Source: JBHIBR01 sp046759145 [NCBI: Nitrospinota bacterium]
GTDB lineage: Bacteria; UBA8248
Direction: 5' to 3'
Length of the DNA: 13,042 bases
Assembly (NCBI GenBank): GCA_046759145.1
Contig: JBHIBR010000015.1
Location: 1-13,042 of the forward strand
Shown here: positions 1 through 6,529 of the stretch, one piece after another
Numbering within the stretch: position 1 is the first letter of the stretch
Layout: every line of letters starts with the position of its first letter
Position numbers and translations under genes: made by a program
Notes under the pieces: generated by a model
Told to the model about the DNA's origin: nothing
The model's input: the letters and a program-made list of their open reading frames with translations, nothing else
Database searches by the model: none

Positions 1-395
1 TCCGAGATCGCTCCCAGATGGACCTCTTCCTCCGGGGGGAGGGGCCCTCCAGGGTGGGGCGGTGGCGACTCCGGCTCGACCTGGAGGGGCCTGCGGGAGC
101 GCCGGCCGAGCTGGAAGAAGATCCTCTCGAGGCGCGGCTCTCCCTCGAGTCGCGAGTTCAGCTTCTTGAGGATGGTCCCTTCCATGAGCTTCAGCTCGTG
201 GAGCCAGGCGGGGCCGTCCACCTCCACCCAAAGCCGCCCCCCCTCGGCATCACAGGGGCGAGCCACCCGCGCCACCGTTGGCCCCACCACCTCCTCCCAC
301 AGCCGCCACACCTCGCCCCGCCCGAGCCGCGCCCCCCAGGGCGCACTCCGCCGCAGTCCCCGGAGCACCTCGCCCAGGGGCACCGGCTTCTTCAC
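1..395 (-). CDS. DUF721/DciA-like protein, C-terminus cut off by the window edge
   Basis: I read 131 codons from a GTG at 395 down to the left edge without a stop, so the C-terminus is missing. The N-terminal part looks like the DUF721 family: a short helical start (VKKPVPLGEVLRGL), a WRLWEEVVG segment near residues 35-43, then the strand-turn part RLWVEVDGPAWLHELKL and ILKKLNSRL. DUF721 includes DciA, the replicative helicase operator of bacteria that lack DnaC; whether this copy serves replication is inference. The tail visible before the edge is proline- and glutamate-rich and probably disordered. The start overlaps the plsC stop as GTGA, and GGAG lies just upstream inside plsC, so translation is probably coupled. 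The family call is from pattern recognition only. Confidence 0.72.
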   Translation of the reverse strand, partial: MKKPVPLGEVLRGLRRSAPWGARLGRGEVWRLWEEVVGPTVARVARPCDAEGGRLWVEVDGPAWLHELKLMEGTILKKLNSRLEGEPRLERIFFQLGRRSRRPLQVEPESPPPHPGGPLPPEEEVHLGAIS

Positions 396-1072
396 GCGGA
401 GACCCTCTCCGGGTGGGCACCCTCGGCGAGGAGCTCCCCGATGGCGGCCATCACCTTGTTCATAACCTGCTCGCACACCTCTCGGGTCAGGGGCTTTCCG
501 AACTCCTCCCCCAGCTCCAGCGGGGGTCCGAAGCGCACCTCGATGCGGCTCCCCAGCCGGGGCCAGATCCGCCCCGGGGGCAGCATGCGGGCCGTGCCGC
601 GGATGGCGGCGGGGATGACCCGGGGGCGGGCGAGATGGAGCAGGCGGCCAACTATCCGCTGTCCCCTCCCCAGCCGGCCGTCCCTGCTGCGGGTCCCCTC
701 GGGGTAGAGGATCACCTTGCTCTCCCGCATGAGGTCCACCAGCCGCCACATGGCGCGAAAATCGTGGCCGCCCCGCCGCACAGGGAACGCCCGCAGCTTG
801 CGGATGAGAAAACCCAGGAGCGGGACGCCGAAGAGCTCCGCCTTCGCCGGCTGCCAGGGAAGCTCATCGGGATAGGCCTGGAGCGCACAGAGGGGGAGCA
901 CCACCACATCCACCGCAGAGAGATGGTTGGAGAGGATCACCACTCCCCCGCCCGGCGGGAGGTGCTCCAATCCCCCCACCTCCAGGCGGTTCAGCCTGCG
1001 CAGATAAAATCGCACCACCCAGAAGCTTACTCGGATAAAGGAACGCCCTAAGGCACTTCCTGCTCCGCCCAT
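392..1072 (-). CDS. plsC: 1-acyl-sn-glycerol-3-phosphate acyltransferase (PlsC/LPLAT family)
   Basis: This membrane-associated enzyme would transfer an acyl chain to lysophosphatidic acid to give phosphatidic acid. With a start at 1072 the protein is 226 residues, normal for PlsC. All four LPLAT blocks are visible: NHLSAVD at 49-55 (catalytic HX4D), FPVRRG at 96-101, YPEGTRS at 123-129 (glycerophosphate binding) and IPAAIRG at 153-159. A hydrophobic N-terminal stretch precedes them. I prefer the ATG at 1072 because GGGAG lies 10 bases upstream. An in-frame ATG at 1093 would add seven residues, but it has no clear ribosome binding site and would leave almost no leader after the likely promoter at 1107-1135. 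The gene is divergent from the manB-type gene and overlaps the DUF721 gene by four bases. The exact acyl acceptor is inferred from the family. Confidence 0.9.
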   Translation of the reverse strand: MGGAGSALGRSFIRVSFWVVRFYLRRLNRLEVGGLEHLPPGGGVVILSNHLSAVDVVVLPLCALQAYPDELPWQPAKAELFGVPLLGFLIRKLRAFPVRRGGHDFRAMWRLVDLMRESKVILYPEGTRSRDGRLGRGQRIVGRLLHLARPRVIPAAIRGTARMLPPGRIWPRLGSRIEVRFGPPLELGEEFGKPLTREVCEQVMNKVMAAIGELLAEGAHPERVSA

Positions 1073-1106
1073 GCTCGAACATCTCCCGGGCATAGCCTAT
1101 TTCGAG

Positions 1107-1135
1107 ATTTTACGTTCTGCCCCACCCGCGCGCAA
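1107..1135 (-). promoter_or_regulatory. Candidate sigma70-type promoter for plsC
   Basis: On the minus strand TTGCGC (1130-1135) and TAAAAT (1107-1112) are separated by 17 bases. The -10 element is 5/6 to consensus; the -35 matches only in TTG. Transcription would begin near 1100, about 28 bases before the preferred plsC ATG at 1072. Predicted by eye only. Confidence 0.45.
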
Positions 1136-1184
1136 GGATAACTCCCCGCCCGCGAGCCGGGTCCTTCCGGGCGGGGCGCAGGTG

Positions 1185-1193
1185 TGCTATACC
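1185..1193 (+). promoter_or_regulatory. Candidate extended -10 promoter for the manB-dedA-manC-uppP run
   Basis: TGCTATACC fits an extended -10 element (TG, one base, TATACC). I see no good -35 box at the usual distance. Transcription would start near 1200 and leave a leader of about 45 bases before the manB-type ATG. It lies in the 172-base divergent gap shared with plsC. Weak evidence. Confidence 0.3.
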
Positions 1194-1244
1194 GTTCGCG
1201 GGAGCAAGCCCGCCAGGGGAAGATCGCGCTGGGGTGTGGAGCCC

Positions 1245-2627
1245 ATGGAGGCGAAGCTCAATCCCCTCATCTTCCGCGAGTACGATATCCGTGGGGTTGT
1301 GGGCCAAGACCTCACCCAGGACACGGTGCGCCTCCTGGGAAGGGGGATCGGCACCCTCCTCTTCCAGGAGGGAGCCCGTTCGGTCGCCATCGGGCGGGAC
1401 TGCCGGGAGAGCTCCGGACCCTTCTACCGGGCGCTCGCCCAGGGCCTCCAGGCGGTGGGCCTGGACACAGTGGGGATCGGCATGGTCCCCACACCGCTCC
1501 TCTACTTCGCCACCCACATCCTGGGGGTGGGGGGCGGGGTGATGGTGACCGGAAGCCACAATCCTCCGAAGTTCAACGGATTCAAGGTTTGCCTCGGAAC
1601 CGAAGCGCTCCATGGGCCCCAGATCCAGGCCATCCGCCAGCGCATCGAGATCGGCCTCCCCCAGGCCCCGGGCCGACCGGGCCGTTCCCGGGAGGAGGAG
1701 GTCCGCGAGCGCTACCTCGCCCTGGTCCACGGGAGCTTGCGCCTGGAGCGGCCCATCTCGGTGGTGGTGGACGCAGGGAACGGCGTGGGCGGCCTGGTGG
1801 GGCCTGAGGCCATGCGCCTCATGGGGGCCGAGGTGCACGAGCTCTACTGCGAGCCCGACGGGCGCTTCCCCCACCACCACCCCGACCCGCTCGTCCCGGA
1901 GAACCTGAGGGCCCTGATCGAGGAGGTGGTGCGCCGGGGTGCCGAGCTGGGCGTGGGGTACGATGGGGACGGCGACCGCCTCGGGGTGGTGGACGGCACG
2001 GGGAGGATCGTGTGGGCCGACGAGCTGCTGATCTTCTTCAGCCGCGAGGTCCTGGAGCGACGGCCGGGGGCGCCCATTGTGTTTGACGTCAAGTGTTCCT
2101 CGCGCCTCATGCGCGACATCGAGGCCCACGGCGGCCGGCCGGTGATGGCGGCTACGGGCCACTCCCTCATCCGGGCGCGCCTGAAGAGAGAAGGGGCGCC
2201 GCTGGCGGGAGAACTCTCGGGGCATCTGTTCTTCGCCGATGAGTATTTCGGCTACGACGACGCCATTTACGCCTCGCTGCGCCTGCTCAGGTTCCTCTCC
2301 CGCTCGCCGCGACCGTTCGCCGAGCTGGTGGGGGAGCTGCCCCCCGCGGTCGCTACCCCCGAGATACGCGTGGAGTGCGACGACGCCGCGAAATTCCAGG
2401 TGGTGGAAGAGCTCCGCGCCCACTTCCGGGAGCGCTACGAGACGGTAGAGGTGGACGGGGTGCGGGTGAACTTCCCCCGCGGCTGGGGCCTGGTGCGGGC
2501 CTCGAACACCCAGCCGGCCCTCGTTTTGCGCTTCGAGGCGGAGGACGCCTCCTCCCTCGATGCCTACCGTGAGGAGGTTCTGGGGAAGCTCCGCGAGTAC
2601 CCCGCCGTGCGGTTCCCCCGTGACTAG
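1245..2627 (+). CDS. manB: Phosphomannomutase/phosphoglucomutase
   Basis: A cytosolic alpha-D-phosphohexomutase of 460 residues, interconverting mannose-6-phosphate and mannose-1-phosphate and probably also the glucose phosphates. The four-domain family is recognised by FREYDIRG (10-17), the catalytic phosphoserine loop TGSHNPP (Ser104), the magnesium loop DGDGDR (240-245), the sugar-binding GELSGH (322-327) and the phosphate-binding RASNTQP (418-424). Length matches AlgC/ManB enzymes, so it looks complete. I chose the ATG at 1245 because the conserved N-terminus begins a few residues later. GGAG lies only three bases upstream, so an in-frame GTG at 1236 is possible. The open frame extends further upstream, but that part has no family similarity. 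It heads the plus-strand run, and manC two genes on uses its product. The mannose versus glucose preference cannot be read from sequence; a GlmM role is unlikely because the signature is the PMM/PGM type. Confidence 0.93.
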   Translation: MEAKLNPLIFREYDIRGVVGQDLTQDTVRLLGRGIGTLLFQEGARSVAIGRDCRESSGPFYRALAQGLQAVGLDTVGIGMVPTPLLYFATHILGVGGGVMVTGSHNPPKFNGFKVCLGTEALHGPQIQAIRQRIEIGLPQAPGRPGRSREEEVRERYLALVHGSLRLERPISVVVDAGNGVGGLVGPEAMRLMGAEVHELYCEPDGRFPHHHPDPLVPENLRALIEEVVRRGAELGVGYDGDGDRLGVVDGTGRIVWADELLIFFSREVLERRPGAPIVFDVKCSSRLMRDIEAHGGRPVMAATGHSLIRARLKREGAPLAGELSGHLFFADEYFGYDDAIYASLRLLRFLSRSPRPFAELVGELPPAVATPEIRVECDDAAKFQVVEELRAHFRERYETVEVDGVRVNFPRGWGLVRASNTQPALVLRFEAEDASSLDAYREEVLGKLREYPAVRFPRD

Positions 2628-3207
2628 CGTGCGCCGTCTCTACGACTGGGTGCTCGGCTGGGCGGAGACCCCTTTCGGGATGCCCGCCCTCGCGGCGCTG
2701 GCGGTGGCGGAGGCCATCTTCTTCCCCTTCCCCCCCGACCTCCTCCTCGCCGCCCTCTGCCTCTCGATTCCCGCGAACGCTTGGCGCTACGCCGCGACCT
2801 GCTCGGCGGCCTCGGTGATAGGGGGGATGGGAGGATATGCCGTCGGCCTCCTCCTCCTGGAGACGGTGGGGCGGCCCCTCATCCAGTTCTACGGCTTCAG
2901 CGAGCAGTACCTCTGCATCCAGGACCTCTACCGTCGCCACGACGCCTGGGCGGTGACGATAGCGGGCTTCACGCCCATCCCTTACAAGGTTTTCGCCATC
3001 GCGGCGGGGGCTTTCCGGATTGACCTGGGGGTGTTCATCCTCGCCTCGGCCCTGGGCCGCTCAGCGCGCTTCTTCCTCCTGGCCGCCCTGCTCCACCGCT
3101 TCGGCTATCCCATCCGCCGCTTCATTGACCGCTACTTCAGCGCCGTCACGGCGGCCTTCGCCATCCTGCTGGTGGGTGGGTTCGCGGCCGCCCGCTGGCT
3201 CTTCTGA
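2620..3207 (+). CDS. DedA/VTT-domain (YqaA-like) inner-membrane protein
   Basis: A 195-residue membrane protein with several hydrophobic segments and features of the VTT (SNARE-associated/DedA) family: an acidic, proline-rich re-entrant segment AEAIFFPFPPD (30-40), a glycine-rich stretch GGMGGYAVG (68-76), and AGFTPIPYKVFAIAAGAF (115-132) followed by GRSARFF (146-152). The overall form is closest to the YqaA-like subgroup. Some DedA relatives are known to return undecaprenyl phosphate across the membrane; assigning that here is inference, helped by uppP two genes downstream. The start is uncertain. The GTG at 2620 overlaps the upstream stop by eight bases, and the GTG at 2629 would begin directly after it; neither has a strong ribosome binding site, so translational coupling is likely. 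The frame is open back to 2560, but only inside the upstream gene. Confidence 0.82.
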   Translation: MTSVRRLYDWVLGWAETPFGMPALAALAVAEAIFFPFPPDLLLAALCLSIPANAWRYAATCSAASVIGGMGGYAVGLLLLETVGRPLIQFYGFSEQYLCIQDLYRRHDAWAVTIAGFTPIPYKVFAIAAGAFRIDLGVFILASALGRSARFFLLAALLHRFGYPIRRFIDRYFSAVTAAFAILLVGGFAAARWLF

Positions 3208-3215
3208 GGCCCCCC

Positions 3216-4346
3216 TTGGCCCCTCCCAGACGAAGGACCTCCCGAAGGAGCCCCGCCCTCTTTGCCCTGGTGATGGCGGGAGGCTCGGGGACGCGCTTCT
3301 GGCCGGCGAGCCGGGAGGCGCTCCCCAAACAGTTCCTCAAGCTCCTGGGCGCACGCACGCTCCTCGAGGAGACGGTGCGCCGGCTCCGGGGGCTCGTCCC
3401 CCTCGAGCGGACGCTTGTGGGTACGGGGGAAGCGCACGGCGAGCGGGTGCGGGCGCTCCTTCCGGGACTCCCGCGCGAGAACATCCTGCTCGAACCTGCG
3501 GGCCGAAACACAGCCCCCTGCATCGGCCTGGCCGCCCTCCACGTCAAGAGCCGGGAGCCCGAGGGCGTCCTCGCCGCCATGCCCTCCGACCACTTCGTGG
3601 CGGAGGCTCCTCCCTTTCGGCGCGCGCTGCGCGCCGGGGCGCTGGCCGCGGCGGCGGAGGACCTGCTGGTCACCGTGGGCCTCTCCCCCACGCGGCCGGA
3701 GACGGGCTACGGCTACATCCGCAAGGGCGCCTCCCTCGGCGCACGGGGGGGCCAGGAGGTCTTTGCGGTCTCACGCTTCACCGAAAAACCCGACCGGGCC
3801 TGCGCCCGCCGCTACCTGCGCTCAGGCCGGTATCTCTGGAACGCGGGGATCTTCGTCGCCCGGGCGGAGCGTTTTCTGCAAGAGATCGGCCGCCACCTCC
3901 CTGCTCTCAGCCGGGAGCTTGAGCGGATTGCCCGCGTCTTAGGGAGCGCGCGAGAGAGGGAGGGCCTTCGTCGGGCCTTCGCCCGCATCGCGCCCGTCTC
4001 CTTCGACTATGGGGTGATGGAACGGGCGCAGAGGGTGGCCGTCGTGCCGGCGCGGGTGAGGTGGAGCGACGTGGGGAGCTGGTCCGCGCTGAGGGACCCC
4101 GCATTGGGCGGACTGGATGGGGAGGGGAACCTCTGGCTCCTGCCCGCGGGGAGCCGAAGGGAGGCGGCGGGAACGAGGCGCACCATCGTGGCGAGCTCGA
4201 AACCTCTGGTGGTGGCCCTGGGGGTGAGCGACCTCGTGGTGGTGGAGGCCGAGGACGTCCTCCTCCTCTGCCACGCCGAGCGCGCCCAGCAGGTGGGAGA
4301 CGTCGTCCGCGCCCTCCGGGCCAAGGGGCTTAGGCGCTTCCTCTGA
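3216..4346 (+). CDS. manC: Mannose-1-phosphate guanylyltransferase (GDP-mannose pyrophosphorylase)
   Basis: A cytosolic enzyme making GDP-mannose from mannose-1-phosphate and GTP. The nucleotidyltransferase signature GGSGTRFWP (22-30) with PKQF (37-40) is clear, followed by PSDHF (123-127), FTEKPD (188-193), WNAGIF (208-213), SFDYGVMER (262-270) and DVGSWS (285-290). At 376 residues it is the short monofunctional form; the C-terminal cupin-type phosphomannose isomerase domain of long ManC/AlgA enzymes is absent, so mannose-6-phosphate must come from another gene. The start appears to be TTG at 3216, with GAGG at 3206-3209 six bases upstream and eight bases between the genes. No ATG or GTG lies close to the conserved N-terminus apart from internal codons. 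It uses the product of the phosphomannomutase upstream, which supports the call. Confidence 0.93.
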   Translation: MAPPRRRTSRRSPALFALVMAGGSGTRFWPASREALPKQFLKLLGARTLLEETVRRLRGLVPLERTLVGTGEAHGERVRALLPGLPRENILLEPAGRNTAPCIGLAALHVKSREPEGVLAAMPSDHFVAEAPPFRRALRAGALAAAAEDLLVTVGLSPTRPETGYGYIRKGASLGARGGQEVFAVSRFTEKPDRACARRYLRSGRYLWNAGIFVARAERFLQEIGRHLPALSRELERIARVLGSAREREGLRRAFARIAPVSFDYGVMERAQRVAVVPARVRWSDVGSWSALRDPALGGLDGEGNLWLLPAGSRREAAGTRRTIVASSKPLVVALGVSDLVVVEAEDVLLLCHAERAQQVGDVVRALRAKGLRRFL

Positions 4347-4356
4347 GGGGCGGGGA

Positions 4357-5169
4357 TTGCAAGAGGGACTCACCCTCAGCCGGGCCTTGGTGCTGGGGGC
4401 GGTTCAGGGCTTCACCGAGTTCCTCCCCATCAGCAGCTCGGGCCATCTGGTGCTCTTCCAGCGCTGGCTGGGGCTCCGCGGGCCGGAGCTCGCCTTCGAC
4501 ATCCTGCTTCACCTGGCGACGCTGGCGGCAATCGTAGGTGTCTTCCGCCGTCCCCTGGTCCGCCTGCTTCGCGGGGCGGTGGCCTGGACCTGCGGCCGGC
4601 GGGATGGGGAGGCCCTCGGGCAAGCGCGCCTGGTGGGCCTCCTGGCAGCGGGCACACTTCCGGCGGCGCTGGGGGGGTTCTTCTTCCAGGAGGCCATTGA
4701 GGGAGCCTTCTCTTCGCCGCGGCTGGTGGGTCTGTTTCTCCTCGTGACCGGCGGCTTCCTCTTCCTCACCCGCAGGAGGAGCGGCGGGAGGGCGGAAGAG
4801 GCTCTCGGGTGGCGGGACGCCCTCCTCATCGGCCTCGCCCAGGCGGCCGCCATCCTGCCGGGCATCAGCCGCTCGGGCGCCACCATCTGCGCGGGACTCG
4901 CCCTGGGCCTCAGGCCGGAGCTCTCCGCGCGCTTTTCTTTCTTCCTGGCGATCCCTGCGATCCTCGGCGCGGGGGCGCTGCGGGCGGGGGAGCTACTGGG
5001 CGGCAACCCGGCTGCGGCCGGCGTCTCGCTGGCCGGGGCGCTTGTGGCGGGAGCCGTGGGCTACGGGGCGCTCAGGCTTCTGCTGCGCATGCTCCGGGGA
5101 GCGAGGCTTGGAGCTTTTGCCTACTACTGCTGGGCGGTGGGCCTCCTCGCGCTACTCGGCCCGGCTTAG
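4357..5169 (+). CDS. uppP: Undecaprenyl-diphosphatase (BacA/UppP family)
   Basis: An integral membrane phosphatase of 270 residues that converts undecaprenyl diphosphate to the monophosphate so the lipid carrier can be reused for peptidoglycan and surface glycans. Two conserved blocks are intact: QGFTEFLPISSSGH (17-30, with Glu21 and His30) and PGISRSGAT (168-176, with Arg172). Numerous hydrophobic segments fit the inverted-repeat fold, and the length is typical. The start is a TTG at 4357, with GAGG about eight bases upstream overlapping the end of manC; the two genes are 10 bases apart. It closes the plus-strand run, and the AT-rich island begins about 65 bases after the stop. I see no convincing hairpin terminator after it. 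Confidence 0.95.
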   Translation: MQEGLTLSRALVLGAVQGFTEFLPISSSGHLVLFQRWLGLRGPELAFDILLHLATLAAIVGVFRRPLVRLLRGAVAWTCGRRDGEALGQARLVGLLAAGTLPAALGGFFFQEAIEGAFSSPRLVGLFLLVTGGFLFLTRRRSGGRAEEALGWRDALLIGLAQAAAILPGISRSGATICAGLALGLRPELSARFSFFLAIPAILGAGALRAGELLGGNPAAAGVSLAGALVAGAVGYGALRLLLRMLRGARLGAFAYYCWAVGLLALLGPA

Positions 5170-5347
5170 CGGCGCGCCACCCCACTCCCGGAAGAGCAGC
5201 TCCGCTGGATGGAATCCCCCCTAGGGTAGCGCGCGCAGGTTTTGTCGCTTTCCGCTATGAAACTGCCACACGCGGACCGGTCGGCCAAGGTAGCAGTACC
5301 CAAATTTGACGGAGCCATCGCAAGTTGGACAAAGTTTTATCGGAATG

Positions 5348-5656
5348 TTAGCTATATAGACCGCCTCTCGGCCCATAATATAGGATCTCAAACTCTCGCG
5401 ATTCACTGTCCACTTCATAGATAATTCGATATCGCCCTAGTTTGAATCTCCACAGACAAAGCCAGCTGCCTTTAAGATGATTTATGCCTAAAGGATTACT
5501 AGGATGTCGGAAGGGATTTCTTCTTATTGAAGAGATCGCCTCCTCGTATTCTTCCTTTCTCCTAGCGCCTTCTTTTCTTAGCGCGTTCTTGACCCTCCGG
5601 TTTTCTTTGCGGAGCTTGAAGTCTCCTGGTCTTTGGGGATAAAGTTGAGATGGCAT
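5348..5656 (-). CDS. RelE/ParE-superfamily toxin-like protein
   Basis: A 102-residue basic protein. After an amphipathic helical part (residues about 14-48, many Lys/Arg/Glu), the second half shows the RelE/ParE pattern: LKG, a short aromatic strand, then GRYRIIYEVD, a second strand EFEILYYG and a terminal GPRGGLYS, where Arg and Tyr sit where RelE-type mRNA interferases place catalytic residues. A ribosome-dependent RNase role is inference; ParE relatives instead act on gyrase. The ATG at 5656 has AGGGGAAG 11 bases upstream and no alternative start follows in the first half, so a 95-base overlap with the upstream gene appears real. It is last in the island operon, and no classic DNA-binding antitoxin (RHH, AbrB, Phd, HTH) is visible beside it. 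Confidence 0.68.
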   Translation of the reverse strand: MPSQLYPQRPGDFKLRKENRRVKNALRKEGARRKEEYEEAISSIRRNPFRHPSNPLGINHLKGSWLCLWRFKLGRYRIIYEVDSESREFEILYYGPRGGLYS

Positions 5657-6068
5657 TCGGTCTTTGTCTTCCCCTTAGCAACCTGCGCCGGAGTTCCTTG
5701 TCGGAGGCAACCTCTGCGGTAGCCGTCCAATCAGAGATGGCACGGGCCAACCCAAACCAATCTCCTTCTCGAAATGCCGCGATGCTATTGCAAAAAATAT
5801 CCGTTGCGAATTGTAAAAAGGATTGCCTTGGTTCATTGCTGTAAAGTATAGAAACTATTTTTTGGCCCGTCTCAACACTCGGAAACTCTTCATCCATATG
5901 GTAGCCGAACAAAAAAGAACCCGCCGTTTCAACGGATCTGAATTCTGCTCCTGCACCCAGGACAACAACTCCCTCAACTCCTTCCCATGACGCGGGCCCG
6001 CTTTGAGCTTCGCCCATTTTCCTGAGACTCTGCCAATCAATACGAAACATAATTAGCGCAGTGTTCAT
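5562..6068 (-). CDS. Hypothetical protein with basic C-terminal tail, between DUF3467-like and RelE-like genes
   Basis: I do not recognise this 168-residue protein. Residues about 1-120 have mixed polar and hydrophobic composition with no evident membrane segment; notable stretches are GVVVLGAGAEFRSVETAG (34-51) and a probably helical segment FLQFATDIFCNSIAAF. After about residue 124 the sequence is strongly basic and ends in KKRRR; the last 30 or so residues are encoded in the overlap with the toxin-like gene. The ATG at 6068 overlaps the upstream TGA as ATGA, with GGGGAG 11 bases upstream, which supports translation. An ATG six codons in (MFRIDW) is another possible start. The position suggests a role with its two neighbours, perhaps as a toxin-neutralising or accessory partner, but that is inference from gene order only. 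Confidence 0.6.
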   Translation of the reverse strand: MNTALIMFRIDWQSLRKMGEAQSGPASWEGVEGVVVLGAGAEFRSVETAGSFLFGYHMDEEFPSVETGQKIVSILYSNEPRQSFLQFATDIFCNSIAAFREGDWFGLARAISDWTATAEVASDKELRRRLLRGRQRPNAISTLSPKTRRLQAPQRKPEGQERAKKRRR

Positions 6069-6403
6069 TTTCTTTTGAGCTCCCCCAAGGATTGAGCCTC
6101 AACGATTTGGAGGTTCTTGGGAAGAATCTTCGTTCCATACTTTTGCTCGTGTTGAGCTAAAGCTGGCAACAGGATGCCAATCAATTCTCCGGCCGTTTTA
6201 GGATCTAAAATAAGTTGAGCGACAATCTGAACTGATAGTGGTCTTGTATCCGGGTGACTCTGGCCAAAACCTAGATAAACAGATTTTTCCGAAGTTACTA
6301 CCCGCACAAAATCGCAATACGGTATCGGCAACTCCTCGACAAGCGAGTAATCGTATTCAGTTTTGGGGCCTGGAGCCCCTTTCGGCTTCTGTTCGTCAGG
6401 CAT
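6065..6403 (-). CDS. DUF3467-like protein, first gene of the island operon
   Basis: A 112-residue soluble protein resembling DUF3467, a small uncharacterised family of bacteria and archaea. The likeness is in the order of elements: a polar N-terminus, CDFVRVVTSEKSVYLGFGQ (about 31-49), a strand VQIVAQLILDPKTAGELIG, then a helix ending AQHEQKYGTKI. The ATG at 6403 has GAGGA six bases upstream. An in-frame TTG at 6409 would overlap that site and is less likely. It is followed by the 168-residue gene with an ATGA overlap, so they are probably translated together. No biochemical role can be given. A search against PF11950 would decide the family call. Confidence 0.7.
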   Translation of the reverse strand: MPDEQKPKGAPGPKTEYDYSLVEELPIPYCDFVRVVTSEKSVYLGFGQSHPDTRPLSVQIVAQLILDPKTAGELIGILLPALAQHEQKYGTKILPKNLQIVEAQSLGELKRK

Positions 6404-6412
6404 GCTCAATCC

Positions 6413-6424
6413 TCAAGCGCTTGA
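6413..6424. promoter_or_regulatory. Perfect 12-base palindrome, candidate operator
   Basis: TCAAGCGCTTGA equals its own reverse complement. It lies between the island promoter and the first start codon and runs into the GAGGA ribosome binding site of the DUF3467-like gene. A bound repressor here could block transcription or translation, as with autoregulated toxin-antitoxin operons. Function is inferred. Confidence 0.5.
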
Positions 6425-6468
6425 CTAACTCCCAAGACCCATACCGCGACAGATTACGCCCAAAACCA

Positions 6469-6497
6469 ATAATACATGGGCGCAAGAACTCCGTCAA
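6469..6497 (-). promoter_or_regulatory. Strong sigma70-type promoter of the island operon
   Basis: On the minus strand TTGACG (6492-6497) and TATTAT (6469-6474) lie exactly 17 bases apart, each matching 5 of 6 consensus bases. Transcription would start near 6462 and give a leader of about 60 bases that includes the palindrome at 6413-6424. It is the best promoter I can see in the window. Confidence 0.7.
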
Positions 6498-6529
6498 ACG
6501 AACATGCTGGTTCCCCGCTGCGCTGGCCC

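Larger units (their letters stand above)
5235..6525. other. AT-richer genomic island between convergent uppP and efp
   Basis: Base composition drops sharply here: two sample lines give 43% and 45% G+C, against 83% in a sampled core line. The block carries its own three-gene minus-strand operon with promoter. It lies between the 3' ends of uppP and efp, so neither core gene is damaged. I found no integrase, transposase, terminal inverted repeats or flanking direct repeats, so the mode of entry is unknown and the edges are approximate. The stretch 5170-5347, between the uppP stop and the toxin-like stop, holds no gene I can support; its right part already has the AT-rich composition. Confidence 0.75.

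Noticed and set aside
1071-1244. N-terminal extension of the phosphomannomutase back to 1071
   Set aside because: It overlaps the plsC start and both candidate promoters, and the family N-terminus begins close to the ATG at 1245.
1110-2423. Minus-strand 437-residue frame opposite the phosphomannomutase gene
   Set aside because: Antisense open frame caused by high G+C; no domain is visible and the plus-strand enzyme motifs are intact.
5170-5345. Search for a terminator or attachment site after uppP
   Set aside because: No stem with a T run, no tRNA end and no direct repeat matching the right edge of the island was found.
5221-5418. Minus-strand 65-residue frame containing CPTCDG, resembling a zinc-finger antitoxin fragment
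   Set aside because: Only one CxxC pair is present, its first third is the toxin-like gene read in another frame, and no ribosome binding site is evident.
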